DNA of 64,000 bases from CAYJAD01 sp964371195 (GCA_964371195.1 CAYJLD010000002.1:3079-67078), one strand, 5' to 3'. Counted from the stretch's first letter, positions 27,481 to 37,660 are shown. Program-made: numbers and translations. Notes: generated from the sequence alone by a model not told the origin.

Positions 27481-28470
27481 CTATACCCCAAGAGCAGCTT
27501 TTAAATAAATTTCTCGTAATTCTTCTTTCTGCATAACATCCGCAAACAACAAGTATATCTGGCGAAGCCATACTTTACGTACACTTGGTGCATTTTGCAA
27601 ACGTGCATTAATAATCTCTTGTCTAGGTATGCTATGGATTAAATTACTTAAAGCCTGAGCACGATGTAGGGCGCGATGTTTTTTATCAATTTCCATAAGT
27701 CCTTGCTGTGCTAAACTTTGACGTACATTAGCATTAGCAAGTAAATACTCTATGCACTTGGCAGCATCTTTAGCATTGCCTGATTCATAAGTAACAAGGT
27801 GCTTTTTATTAATAAAAAGTTTATCTAAACCATGCCCCACTTGTGGCGTAACCAAAACACCGCCACAACCTAAAGCCTCAAACACCCTAAAATTCAAATC
27901 TTCATTTTCACAATGATTAAGCAAAACACGTCCCAAGGGAAACAGCTTTGCATAATTACCTTGTAAAACGTGCAAACTAGGCATGTACTCCTTAAGTTCT
28001 TCTATAAACTTCACACGCTTAGCTAAGTTTTCAGCATTGACATTTCCCACAAAAAGACAATCATGTTCTGGGGATATTTGGTCATTAGGAGCGTCAGTAT
28101 CACGAGCAAAAGGAGGGCTCCACAAAATACGTTCAGACGCTAAGTTTTTATGTCTAAAAAAATCAACATGATCATGTAAGCTAACTAAGCATAGGTCAAA
28201 AGCTTGGGCATAATTTGCAAACCAGCTATGTATATGGCTATCAACAGCATAAAAAACAGTAAGACAAGGAAAATTCTCCATTCCCAAAACAAATGGTGGC
28301 AAACTTTTATCAGCCACAACCAAAACGTCAGGTTCATATCCAGCTATTTCTACAATTCTTTCCCAATTAAACACTTCAAATTCATTAAAGTTAAAATAGC
28401 GCACCTCAAAGCCGCACAAAGGTAAAGAGGTTTGAAAATAATCATGTCCTATCCAAAAAAGACGTAGCAT
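27481..28470 (-). CDS. CgeB-like glycosyltransferase family protein
   Basis: 329 aa with a GT-B-like layout. The N-terminal part has YEPDVLVVADKSLPP. The C-terminal Glyco_trans_1_2 type domain has CLFVGNVNAENLAKRVKF, the donor-site pattern NFRVFEALGCGGVLVTP, and LVTYESGNAKDAAKCIEYLL followed by a Leu/Gln/Arg-rich helix. This is the pattern of spore-maturation CgeB-type transferases found in many bacterial glycan loci. Substrate unknown. Single gene, transcribed towards the small coiled-coil protein. Confidence 0.83.
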   Translation of the reverse strand: MLRLFWIGHDYFQTSLPLCGFEVRYFNFNEFEVFNWERIVEIAGYEPDVLVVADKSLPPFVLGMENFPCLTVFYAVDSHIHSWFANYAQAFDLCLVSLHDHVDFFRHKNLASERILWSPPFARDTDAPNDQISPEHDCLFVGNVNAENLAKRVKFIEELKEYMPSLHVLQGNYAKLFPLGRVLLNHCENEDLNFRVFEALGCGGVLVTPQVGHGLDKLFINKKHLVTYESGNAKDAAKCIEYLLANANVRQSLAQQGLMEIDKKHRALHRAQALSNLIHSIPRQEIINARLQNAPSVRKVWLRQIYLLFADVMQKEELREIYLKAALGV

Positions 28471-28634
28471 AAATTATACCTGTAATTGTGTTGCATGATT
28501 AACCTAAACATTATATTATGGTGAAGGCGTATTATTGAAAAAAATAAATGGAACTTGTCTTAATAAAGAAAAATCTTTGATTACAATAAAAACAATTTTA
28601 TCGCACACAACATTTAAATTACAGTACCTTATGT

Positions 28635-31600
28635 ATGAATAAGCGTCAAGCACCTATGACCAAACATACACAAAAAAACATATTTTCCTTTTACTCCTTA
28701 CACATTGGGCGTTGGTGTATGTATATTTTAATAAGCTTAATACTTTTAGTTTTATTGGTTTTTTCTGGATTGTCTCTTTTTTTGTATAAAAACCCTGAGG
28801 CACTGTCTAATTATATTACCACAAAAATAAAAGCACATACCGCTGTTGAAGTAAACTTTTCTTCAGTGGATGTAACCCTATTCCCCTTACCAGCCCTTGC
28901 TTTCAGCGATGTGACCATAGAATATGAACAGCTAAAGCTTGACATTGCATACGCCACAGCAAGACCTGCCATTTGGCCTTTATTTAAAGGAAATTTTGCC
29001 ATAGGCCATGCGTCTTTATTGCGACCTAATATTTCTGGAAATATTGCTAATGCCAATAAAAAACAAGAGTCACCTGAAAGTTCCCAGATAAGCACCATAG
29101 ATTATTTACAAAATAATCCCATCTTGCTACCCATACCCACTATGCTTTGGGGGTGCGATTTAGACATTTTAAATGGTAATGTAGATTTAATTCAAGACAA
29201 TACACGCATTATTATTGAAAACATACGCGCAGATATAAATATTAACCGTCATGGACATACCAATGCATCCATTAATCTTGACTCAAGTGAATTAATAGAA
29301 AACAAATCTGTACTAATACACACAAATGCCTTGGCCTTTGAAGTAGATGGCATACAGCCACAAGGCAATTATGATCAACTAACTCTTAGCCTTAATACCA
29401 AGGTAAATATTCCAGACGCACTAGAACAAGTAAAAATTGACCTAACATGTTCTATGCAATCCACAGGCACAGCCAATGAAAATTATTTAACAAACATGCT
29501 AGACATGCTCAATGCTTCTTTAAGTATTGAGGGTAATATCATATGGCATAAGCAAGCCATACCCTTTGCAATTATGGGTGATTTAAGAGGGCATGCAGAT
29601 GCATCTCTGGAGTTTATCAATACTCATGTAGAATTAGATCGCGATAGTCTAGTCTTAAACGCCACCCTAAATAATGTATTTTCCAAAAGTCCCTCCTTGG
29701 ATGGACACATTGACCTTGAGCGTCTTAGCCTTACACAATGGTTTGGGTTTGCAAGAAATCTACCCCCTGGACTTCAAAAGACTTTAGATCATATTACTGA
29801 TGGCGAATTACAATTTAGCATTGATGAAAACAGTCTTAAAGTACCTCATATTAAAGCCAGTGCTGTAGATGCCAATTTTACAGGTAAGGGTGGTGTATCT
29901 AGCTGGAAAAAAATAATAGTTTTTCTAGACCTCATAGCACCAGATGTCTCTTTATTAAAGGCTTTTCCTGAGACTGAAGGTGTTGAAGTTACGGCACCAT
30001 CCTTCCCCTATCCTCCCCTCACTCCCATACCAGGAAGCATAGAAGCCATAACTTCCAGCGGGCCAACTATTGATTATGATATCAATATAGGTGCCAAAAG
30101 TGTAACGACCTGGGATCTTACTGTTAATAATGTAGCATTTAAATGCATACCTGCAGATGGGCCAAAGACTAATCCTAAAAATCATCCCAATGCTGTGTTA
30201 CTAGATATTGGCATTGGCAAGTTTTATGGTGGGCGTGGTGAATCTAAGACAATACTTTTTAGAACTGAAGACAATCGTTCTGGTTATGACATTACGGCCA
30301 TTTTGCGTAATGTAAATGCAAAAACTCCTCTTGAAATACTTGCTGGGCGAGAAATCATGGGTGGTCAACTTTCCTTAGATGCATCAGTTTTGTCTTATGG
30401 AAAAAACTTAGGACAATTTTTAATTAGTAAGCAAGGTGAGGTATCATTACGTGTAGATAATGGATATTTTACCAGTAAGGAAAAAAATCGCACAAACTTT
30501 ACCAAATTTGATGCCGCTGGAAAATTTGACTCTGCCCCATTAACCAGAAAAATGGTTAAAAATATGCCTGAAATTTTGCGTTATAATGGGCAGTGGGCTA
30601 CCAACCTCAAAAGGTCAGATTTACTTATAGAAAGCAACTTAAACGGCATACTTACATTTGCAGGCAGAAACTATACCGATCTCATATTTAGTAATGTACC
30701 TAGTAAAACTGTACTTATTATACAACCTGAACTAAGCACTCTGAAGCAAGAATTAATATCAGATATTAACGGTGACTTATCGCTAAATACGCAAAAAAGC
30801 ACTACCAGTTTAAGTTCAGCACATATTAACTTTAGGGATTTTGCAAACTTAAGTCTGACAGGTGATATAGCACTTAATTACATTAATGACTTAGAATGGC
30901 ATGCCAATTTAGATGCAAGTACCGAAGAACTCTCAATCCTGCTTGCAAAATTAAGTAACGATGGTAAAAGTCCTCTGGCTAGCACTGCCCCCCAAAAACT
31001 GCGCATGCAAAGCAGTATAACCAGTGATGCAAAAAAAACACAAATTAATAATCTTAAAATTGAACTGGGTGACATGTCTGCCAGTGGCAGTATTCATAAA
31101 ACTTTAGGGACAAAACCAAGTTATGACGTTAAATTAAAATTTGGTTTACTTGATTTGGATACATTGTTTTTAAACCCAGATGCAAAGAAAGTTAAAACCA
31201 CAAATCAAACTAAGCCTTGGTCTTTAGCTTGGCTTAGAGATAACGATGCTAGCGGAATAATAGATATCGAAGTATTGCGTATATATAAAACCAACGCTAC
31301 CGCCGTGCATATCCCTATCAGTATGAGTGATGGAACACTAAATATTAAACCATTTGTAAGTTCATTCTATGGAGGTCCTGCACGTATTAATTTTATGGGT
31401 AAGGCTGTAAATGATGCTTTGCACATTCAAGGCGGTGTTGAAGTAGATAAAGCTGATATGCTACCCTTAAGCAATGATCTAAAACTCGAAACTATTATAG
31501 GTGGTAAGGGGTCAATATGGCTTTCGGCTCAAGGTGTTTTAACTAATAGTAATACTATTTTACCGCTACTTGATGGTACATGGCGTATAAAGATTGATAA

Positions 31601-31979
31601 TGGTTTTTTCCAAGCTAAGCAAAAAGAAGGTACAGTTGTAAAACAGCCTACAATGATTGATGAAATGCAAGATGCTGGGCCCCTATCCAATGGTATATTA
31701 TATAGTAAAAATCTTGTTATAAAAGGTCCTGGTCTTAATGTAACTGGTAGCGGTAAGGTTGATTTAATTCAATCCAAGCTTGATATGAACTTAGTAGCTT
31801 CCATGTCTGGTATTAATAATATAAAAGTACGCTATTATGGAAATCTAGACGATCCCCAACGCGATATCCATACAGGTTCACTTATTGTGGGTGCATTAAG
31901 CACTTTTGGTACTGGTATTTTTGATATTATTGGCGGTGTTTTTGATGGTTTATTTAGCTTATTAAAGCCAAAAAAATAA
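28635..31979 (+). CDS. AsmA-family membrane-anchored protein
   Basis: 1114 aa with one N-terminal membrane span (about 33-55) and a very long beta-rich periplasmic part typical of AsmA-like proteins, now seen as bridge-like lipid transporters between the membranes. The AsmA start (KIKAHTAVEVNFSSVDVTL, FPLPALAFSDVTIEY) and C-terminal AsmA_2-type region (GSGKVDLIQSKLDMNLVASM, with a GDLDDP-like YGNLDDPQRDI) are visible. An ATG at 28656 is an alternative start. It is followed after 19 nt by sdaA, but functional linkage is not obvious. Confidence 0.88.
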   Translation: MNKRQAPMTKHTQKNIFSFYSLHIGRWCMYILISLILLVLLVFSGLSLFLYKNPEALSNYITTKIKAHTAVEVNFSSVDVTLFPLPALAFSDVTIEYEQLKLDIAYATARPAIWPLFKGNFAIGHASLLRPNISGNIANANKKQESPESSQISTIDYLQNNPILLPIPTMLWGCDLDILNGNVDLIQDNTRIIIENIRADININRHGHTNASINLDSSELIENKSVLIHTNALAFEVDGIQPQGNYDQLTLSLNTKVNIPDALEQVKIDLTCSMQSTGTANENYLTNMLDMLNASLSIEGNIIWHKQAIPFAIMGDLRGHADASLEFINTHVELDRDSLVLNATLNNVFSKSPSLDGHIDLERLSLTQWFGFARNLPPGLQKTLDHITDGELQFSIDENSLKVPHIKASAVDANFTGKGGVSSWKKIIVFLDLIAPDVSLLKAFPETEGVEVTAPSFPYPPLTPIPGSIEAITSSGPTIDYDINIGAKSVTTWDLTVNNVAFKCIPADGPKTNPKNHPNAVLLDIGIGKFYGGRGESKTILFRTEDNRSGYDITAILRNVNAKTPLEILAGREIMGGQLSLDASVLSYGKNLGQFLISKQGEVSLRVDNGYFTSKEKNRTNFTKFDAAGKFDSAPLTRKMVKNMPEILRYNGQWATNLKRSDLLIESNLNGILTFAGRNYTDLIFSNVPSKTVLIIQPELSTLKQELISDINGDLSLNTQKSTTSLSSAHINFRDFANLSLTGDIALNYINDLEWHANLDASTEELSILLAKLSNDGKSPLASTAPQKLRMQSSITSDAKKTQINNLKIELGDMSASGSIHKTLGTKPSYDVKLKFGLLDLDTLFLNPDAKKVKTTNQTKPWSLAWLRDNDASGIIDIEVLRIYKTNATAVHIPISMSDGTLNIKPFVSSFYGGPARINFMGKAVNDALHIQGGVEVDKADMLPLSNDLKLETIIGGKGSIWLSAQGVLTNSNTILPLLDGTWRIKIDNGFFQAKQKEGTVVKQPTMIDEMQDAGPLSNGILYSKNLVIKGPGLNVTGSGKVDLIQSKLDMNLVASMSGINNIKVRYYGNLDDPQRDIHTGSLIVGALSTFGTGIFDIIGGVFDGLFSLLKPKK

Positions 31980-31998
31980 TAACTTAAAGCGAGCATTT

Positions 31999-33384
31999 AT
32001 GGACAGATTTCTCAAAAAAACCTTGCCCAATGCTAAACCCATAGCAACCACAATATTTGACCTCTTAAAATGCGGTCCTGGTCCATCATCATCACATACC
32101 ATAGCTCCCATGAAAGCTGCATTTAATTTTTTAGAATTTTGCAATATAGAAAAACCTAGCCAACCTCATGCTTTTAAAGTTCATTTATTTGGGTCATTAA
32201 GCGCTACAGGTCATGGACATGGAACACATATTGCCATTATAGCCGGTCTATTAGGGCACGAACCACAAAAGTGTCCACCTCATTTACTCAAAGAAATTAC
32301 CCCTGAAAAAATATATAATCAAGAAGTGGCAGGTCAAGAAATATCTGTTAATATAAATGATGTAATATTTGAAAGTATTGAGAAAAAATTTGAGCATGCC
32401 AATACCATGATTTTTACCCTTGTCGATAAAAGTAATACTATTTTACTGGAAAGGGAATATTATTCATTAGGTGGTGGATTTATTGCGTTTAAGGGACAAA
32501 AACTAGAAAAACGCGGCAAGCCGAAGCATAAATATAATTCAATGACTCAATTACAAGAGATTATAGAAGAAACTGGACTAAACCTACATGAAGTGCTTAT
32601 TGAAAATGAAATGAGTATTACTGGTCTAAGTCGTAAACAAATTAATAACCAACTAGATGAACTAATTGAACTTATGCTGCAAAGTGTTGAACGTGGTTTA
32701 AGTCAAGATGGCCTCCTACCTGGTTCATTAAAAGTCAGCCGCCATGCAAAAAATCTTTATGCAAAGGCTCTTAAGTGTTCACGTGAACCCGATAAGTCTA
32801 TTATGCTTATTAACTCCTATGCCTTTGCCGTTGCTGAAGAAAATGCCGATGGTGGAGTTATAGTTACAGCTCCTACTTGTGGAGCAGCTGGAGTTATTCC
32901 GGCTCTATTATATAACCTTAAGCATGATGTAAATGTGGGGCATGTATCATTGCGTGAAGGGCTTTTGGCTGCCGTGGCCATTGCATTCTTGGCTAAACAC
33001 AATGCTGCCATAGCTGGTGCTGAGGTGGGATGCCAAGGAGAAATTGGAGTTGCATCTGCCATGGCCGCAGCCATGCTTGCCTATATTAATGGACATGATG
33101 CTGAAATTGTAGCCAATGCAGCAGAAATTGCCTTAGAACATCACCTTGGGCTAACTTGTGATCCCATTGCGGGCTTAGTGCAAATTCCCTGTATTGAACG
33201 TTGTGCTATAGCTTCAATAAAAGCATATAATGCTTACTTATTATCCATTACACGTTCACCAAAAACGCATAAAGTTTCTCTTGATTGTAGTATTAATGCT
33301 ATGAATGAAATTGGACGTGAAATGAGTTGTAAGTTTAGAGAGACAGCCCTTGGAGGTTTGGCAACATCATATATTAACTGCTAG
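31999..33384 (+). CDS. sdaA: L-serine dehydratase, iron-sulfur type, single chain
   Basis: Deaminates L-serine to pyruvate with a [4Fe-4S] cluster. 461 aa, the full length of the one-chain enzyme. The N-terminal beta domain has the GPGPSSSHT motif (about 29-37). The alpha domain has VTAPTCGAAGVIPALL, GCQGEIGVASAMAAA and LTCDPIAGLVQIPCIERC, which supply the cluster cysteines. The gene directly follows the AsmA gene and converges on hflX with 15 bp between stops. Confidence 0.95.
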   Translation: MDRFLKKTLPNAKPIATTIFDLLKCGPGPSSSHTIAPMKAAFNFLEFCNIEKPSQPHAFKVHLFGSLSATGHGHGTHIAIIAGLLGHEPQKCPPHLLKEITPEKIYNQEVAGQEISVNINDVIFESIEKKFEHANTMIFTLVDKSNTILLEREYYSLGGGFIAFKGQKLEKRGKPKHKYNSMTQLQEIIEETGLNLHEVLIENEMSITGLSRKQINNQLDELIELMLQSVERGLSQDGLLPGSLKVSRHAKNLYAKALKCSREPDKSIMLINSYAFAVAEENADGGVIVTAPTCGAAGVIPALLYNLKHDVNVGHVSLREGLLAAVAIAFLAKHNAAIAGAEVGCQGEIGVASAMAAAMLAYINGHDAEIVANAAEIALEHHLGLTCDPIAGLVQIPCIERCAIASIKAYNAYLLSITRSPKTHKVSLDCSINAMNEIGREMSCKFRETALGGLATSYINC

Positions 33385-33399
33385 TTTTGCACTATAAGC

Positions 33400-35025
33400 T
33401 TAAAATGGCAAAGCTTCTCCCAAGCATTGCAACAATTCATCAAGTCCAATACCTTGCATGGCAGAAATGGGTATGGCATGTGGGTAGGCTATGCGCAAAA
33501 TTTCTTGCTCCTCTTCATCTAACATATCCCACTTATTTAATGCTAAAACTAAGGGTATATCTTGAAGCCCCATATCACATAATACATCATTCACTGAAGC
33601 TATTTGTTGCTCAAAGTAAGCATGAGAAACATCAGTTACATGTAAAAGCACATCAGCTGCTTCTAATTCCTCCAAAGTAGCCCGAAATGAATTTTTTAAT
33701 TCATCTGGTAGGTTACGAATAAATCCCACTGTATCAGCTAAGATTACTTCTTGCTCTTTAGGAAAGCGCAAGCGCCTTGTAGTAGGGTCAAGAGTTGCAA
33801 ACAACTTATTTTCTGCAATAACCTCTGACTTGGTCAAAGTGTTCAGCAAAGTAGACTTTCCGGCATTGGTATAACCAACTAAGGCAATGAGTGGCACACT
33901 TTGACGTGAACGCCTAGCCCTAGTAAATGCACGTTGTTTTCGTAATCCATCCAGCTCTTTATTAATTTTAGAAATACGATCTCGAATGCGACGACGATCG
34001 GTCTCAAGTTTAGTCTCACCAGGACCACGCCCACCAATGCCACCCATAAGCCTATCCATGGCTCTATTCTTACCCACAAGGCGTGGCTGAGTATACTTTA
34101 ATTGCGCCATCTCCACTTGTAATTTACCAGCCCTGCTAACGGCATGCTGAGCAAATATATCCAATATAAGTTGAGTTCTATCTAAAACCTTGCGCTCTGT
34201 AATATCTGCTAAATTATGCAATTGCACCGGAGAGAGCTCCCCATCAAAAATTAAAACCGAGGCATGACCTTGCAAAGCTTGTACCTCAAGCTCAGACATC
34301 TTGCCTCGACCCATAATAAATTTAGGGTTTAACTTACTCACCCGCTGTACCATTTTACCAACTACATTAAGTCCAGCTGTACGCGCAAGTTCAGATAATT
34401 CTTCTAAATGCTGTTCTTGAACCAGACGTGGAGCAATGCCCACAGAAATTAACATGGCTCTATCACCATCGCCAGTTTCCCTGGCGTGTTCAAACTCTCG
34501 CCCAAGTTCTTCTTCCAAGGCTTCAGCCACATCAGCAAAATTTACTTGGGCATTATGCCAAGGTTTGGCTGCATGTACCATATATGGTTTTTGTTCAGGA
34601 TTTGGCGGTAAAAGATGAGCATATTGCCACTGCACCGGTTCACCATATGGGCTAACACTAAGTACACAAATGGCATCAAGACGCAAAAATAGCATATCCA
34701 TGAGGTCTTCTTGCGAAAGTAAATCCACACCTAGATGAGTATGCAAAAGGCGCAAGCCACGCAAACGACCAGCACCGCTACGCCCTCTAGATAGTGCAGG
34801 AATAAGTATACTTCCAAAATCACCAACAATAACCAGCTCAACCCTTCCACGCCTATCAAGCAAAAGGCCAAGCTGGCGCCCCAAAACATGTGAGAGTGCC
34901 GCAAGCTCCTTGGCTTGTTCAGCACTAAAGGCCTCATGTTGAGGGAAGCGCCGCGCCTTAAGATTGTTTAAAGCCCTGAGCTGGCTTGGCTTAAGACCTT
35001 GTATGTTACCTTCAACCTTGGCTAT
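33400..35025 (-). CDS. hflX: GTPase HflX, probable ATA start
   Basis: Ribosome-associated GTPase that splits stalled ribosomes. The GTPase domain has G1 GYTNAGKST, G3 DTVGF, and G4 NKWD, preceded by the HflX domain with GRGKMSEL and a Gly-rich GGIGGRGPGE linker. The first ATG/GTG/TTG in frame is a TTG at 34884 without a ribosome binding site, and it would remove the family-conserved segment GLKPSQLRALNNL and RRFPQHEAFS encoded upstream. The frame is open to 35064. An ATA at 35025-35023 has AGGAGG 7 nt upstream and overlaps the stop of the preceding gene as ATAG, the geometry of a standard ATGA coupling. From there the protein is 541 aa, a normal length. A point mutation or base-call error from ATG is the alternative. 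Confidence 0.9.
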   Translation of the reverse strand: MAKVEGNIQGLKPSQLRALNNLKARRFPQHEAFSAEQAKELAALSHVLGRQLGLLLDRRGRVELVIVGDFGSILIPALSRGRSGAGRLRGLRLLHTHLGVDLLSQEDLMDMLFLRLDAICVLSVSPYGEPVQWQYAHLLPPNPEQKPYMVHAAKPWHNAQVNFADVAEALEEELGREFEHARETGDGDRAMLISVGIAPRLVQEQHLEELSELARTAGLNVVGKMVQRVSKLNPKFIMGRGKMSELEVQALQGHASVLIFDGELSPVQLHNLADITERKVLDRTQLILDIFAQHAVSRAGKLQVEMAQLKYTQPRLVGKNRAMDRLMGGIGGRGPGETKLETDRRRIRDRISKINKELDGLRKQRAFTRARRSRQSVPLIALVGYTNAGKSTLLNTLTKSEVIAENKLFATLDPTTRRLRFPKEQEVILADTVGFIRNLPDELKNSFRATLEELEAADVLLHVTDVSHAYFEQQIASVNDVLCDMGLQDIPLVLALNKWDMLDEEEQEILRIAYPHAIPISAMQGIGLDELLQCLGEALPF

Positions 35026-35624
35026 GACACATCCTCCTGCCCAAGATATGAGCTCACCAATGCATCATAACGTGAAGTTTCTTCAAAGGTTTTTACTGCC
35101 ATATTTTTACGAAATTCAAGGGCCACTTGCATATTATTTTTACGCATTTCACTCATGGCTTCGCGATAATACTTGCTCGCAGGCAAAACCAAAACACTAT
35201 GATAATTTTTTGCTGCAGCCCTAAGCATACAAGGGCCACCAATGTCTATTTCTTCCACTGCTTGCAAAAGCGAAAGCTTACGTTGTACGGCGCCTGCAAA
35301 ATCATATAAATTGACACATACCAAATCAAATGGTTTGATACCCATATCAGAAATACTTTGCATATGTTCAACATTGTCCTTATCAGCCAAAATACCGCCA
35401 TGCATATGTGGATGCAATGTTTTTACTCGCCCACCCAATATCTCTGGAAATCCTGTTACGGAACTTACTTGGGTAACTGGTAAACCTTCGGCCTCTAAAA
35501 ATGCACAAGTACCTCCCGTGGAAACTAATTCCACACCATTTTCTACCAAAAAAATACCAAATTCCATAAGGCCAGTTTTATCTGTAACTGACAATATAGC
35601 TCTCTTAACTTGCAATAATTCCAT
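35022..35624 (-). CDS. Stand-alone IMP cyclohydrolase (PurH N-terminal domain)
   Basis: 200 aa corresponding to the MGS-like IMP cyclohydrolase half of PurH, last step of de novo IMP synthesis. Visible motifs: LSVTDKTGL near the start, STGGT, TGFPEILGGRVKTLHP (about 58-73) with HGGIL, and NLYDF. The AICAR transformylase half of normal PurH (about 300 more residues) is absent and not encoded next door, so formyl transfer must be done by another protein. AAGGAG precedes the ATG. The stop overlaps the presumed ATA start of hflX, so the two genes are coupled. Confidence 0.9.
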   Translation of the reverse strand: MELLQVKRAILSVTDKTGLMEFGIFLVENGVELVSTGGTCAFLEAEGLPVTQVSSVTGFPEILGGRVKTLHPHMHGGILADKDNVEHMQSISDMGIKPFDLVCVNLYDFAGAVQRKLSLLQAVEEIDIGGPCMLRAAAKNYHSVLVLPASKYYREAMSEMRKNNMQVALEFRKNMAVKTFEETSRYDALVSSYLGQEDVS

Positions 35625-35812
35625 ATATTTTCTCCTTATGAACTTTAATCACTACGCGCGTTTATCCTTGTATAAAATCACTATTTATTACTGCATATTA
35701 TTTCATATTATATATAATTAAAATCATACCTTAGTATATTAAAAAACATTAACACCGCAATCTTAAGATTAAACATAAAAAAATCAATTACGAAAATTAT
35801 CACATGCTCTTC

Positions 35813-35915
35813 AAAATGCCAAGGTCGAAAATGCATGAGCATTTAGAATTTTTCTATTAATACATACTTTTCTAAATTTATTTGAAGCAGAATACATTTT
35901 CAATCTTGGCATTTT
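35813..35915. repeat. 11-bp inverted repeat in a 369-bp intergenic region
   Basis: AAAATGCCAAG (35813-35823) and CTTGGCATTTT (35905-35915) are exact inverted copies 81 bp apart, upstream of the methyltransferase gene at 35994. A short AAATGC/GCATTT hairpin (35829-35844) lies between them. Nothing else is recognisable in 35625-35993, which is AT-rich. Confidence 0.5.
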
Positions 35916-35993
35916 TAGTAGTATATGATAGGAGACTGATGTTACATCGGTAATACTTTTTTATTAACCTGTACTTAAAAAGGAAATTTTGGA

Positions 35994-37556
35994 ATGAACG
36001 ACAAACATGAAGGATATGTATTTGATATTCCATATGAAAGCCATTTTTATCGTGATTTAAACCCTAAACAAATTGAAGCAGCACTTTGGTTTTCCGGCTT
36101 AAGTCTACCCAAGCGCGAAGCTCATGAGCCTTTACGCTATTTAGAGCTTGGCTATGGTCAAGGCATGAGCTTAAATATAAATGCAGCCACCAGCCAAGAT
36201 GAATTTTGGGGTACAGACTTTAACCCCAACCACACTATCGCAGCACAAAACATTGCTAGGCACTCAGGTACAACTTGTAATTTCTTAAATGACTCATTTG
36301 AAGAACTTTATGCCAAATCACAAGCTGGCCTATTACCTCAATTTGATATCATTGCCTTACACGGTGTTTGGTCTTGGATTAGCTCAGAAAGTCGAGATTA
36401 TATTTTACATATTATTTCTCGTAACCTAAAAGTTGGTGGTGCAGTATATATTAGTTATAATTGCATGCCTGGCTGGGCTAATTTTACTCCTTTACGTGAT
36501 TTACTCACTTATCATGCTAAAACGCAAAATGCCTCTGCAAATACCCACACCAAGGTTAAAGAGGCCTATAGCTTTGCATCTAAACTTAAAGATTTTAATG
36601 CCCTATATTTTGCAACAAACCCAAGTGCCACTGCAAAGTTTAATAATATTGCTGATAAATCTATTTCATATATTGCGCATGAATACTTTAATGAAGACTG
36701 GTATGTTCCGTACTTTAAGGATGTTGCTACCGAGTTAGAAAAAGCAAAGTGCATTTTTGCCACCAGCACAAGATTACTCTCAAGAGTTGACATGGCTTTA
36801 CCTGCAGAACTACGTCAATATTTAGCTGAAATCAAAGATACAAATTTGCGTGAAACAGTGCGCGATTATGCCCTAAACACCCAGTTTAGAACAGATATTT
36901 TTGTCAAAGGTTACATGCCACGTGTATCTCAAAACGAACAAGCCGACAATATTACTTTTGCTCTATGCACGCATAAAGAAGCCATTTCATATGAAATAAA
37001 CGTACCTACTGGCAAATTACAACTTAAGGAAGAAGCCCACAAGCCTATAATAGAATTCCTTGCAAGTGATAATTACAAACCTAAGAGCATTGAAGACATA
37101 CAAAATGCACTGCCTGATTTAAACCAGCAGAATATAATGCAAAGTATTTATCTATTTTTTGCAGCTAATATTTTACATTTTGCTACTGATGCTGCCAATA
37201 TTAAAGATGAGCAAAAAGATACCTCGCGTCGCTTTAATACTGCAATGCTAGCGCAAACCATGCGTGGAGCTTCTCCACATACTTTAGCTTCACCTGTTCT
37301 TGGTGGCGGATTTATGACCAATACCATAGAAATTCTTTTCTTAGCAGCCTTACAGCAAGGCCTAGAAAGTCAAACCGAGCGTTGCAAATGGGTATATGAC
37401 ATGATGCAAAAGCAAGGTCGTCATATGAAAAAGGAAGACGCAATTCTATCTGAAGAAGAAAGCATTACCAAACTACAAGAAATGATTACACAGTTTGAGA
37501 AAGAACGCCTACCCTTAGTACAAGCGTTAAATATTGAACTAAACTCATTGAATTAA
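35994..37556 (+). CDS. SAM-dependent methyltransferase with MethyTransf_Reg domain
   Basis: 520 aa. The N-terminal class I methyltransferase (about 1-200) has YDI-type opening YVFDIPYESHFYRDLNP, motif I LELGYGQG, WGTDFNP, and FDIIALHGVWSWIS. About 210-320 matches the regulatory domain often attached to such enzymes (YIAHEYFNEDWYVPYF). The C-terminal third is helical and poorly conserved. Related proteins are found beside surface-polysaccharide genes and act on unknown acceptors. AAAGGAA precedes the ATG. Transcribed alone and ended by a strong hairpin. Confidence 0.83.
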   Translation: MNDKHEGYVFDIPYESHFYRDLNPKQIEAALWFSGLSLPKREAHEPLRYLELGYGQGMSLNINAATSQDEFWGTDFNPNHTIAAQNIARHSGTTCNFLNDSFEELYAKSQAGLLPQFDIIALHGVWSWISSESRDYILHIISRNLKVGGAVYISYNCMPGWANFTPLRDLLTYHAKTQNASANTHTKVKEAYSFASKLKDFNALYFATNPSATAKFNNIADKSISYIAHEYFNEDWYVPYFKDVATELEKAKCIFATSTRLLSRVDMALPAELRQYLAEIKDTNLRETVRDYALNTQFRTDIFVKGYMPRVSQNEQADNITFALCTHKEAISYEINVPTGKLQLKEEAHKPIIEFLASDNYKPKSIEDIQNALPDLNQQNIMQSIYLFFAANILHFATDAANIKDEQKDTSRRFNTAMLAQTMRGASPHTLASPVLGGGFMTNTIEILFLAALQQGLESQTERCKWVYDMMQKQGRHMKKEDAILSEEESITKLQEMITQFEKERLPLVQALNIELNSLN

Positions 37557-37568
37557 TAATTTAAAGCA

Positions 37569-37596
37569 CTGCCCTCTATGTAAACATAGGGGGCAG
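37569..37596 (+). terminator. Hairpin after the methyltransferase gene
   Basis: CTGCCCTCTATGT and ACATAGGGGGCAG form a 13-bp stem with one G-U pair, 12 nt after the stop. There is no long T-run, so it may be a terminator or an RNA-stabilising hairpin. It lies between convergent genes. Confidence 0.55.
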
Positions 37597-37660
37597 AAAA
37601 CCAATTTAGTTATATCATTTTTTTAATGGCATCTTACATTACTTACATAAGAGCCATATC

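Noticed and set aside
35906..35929. Promoter (TTGGCA...TATGAT or sigma54-type) before the methyltransferase gene
   Set aside because: Spacing between boxes is only 12 bp for sigma70, and the GC of a sigma54 -12 element is missing.
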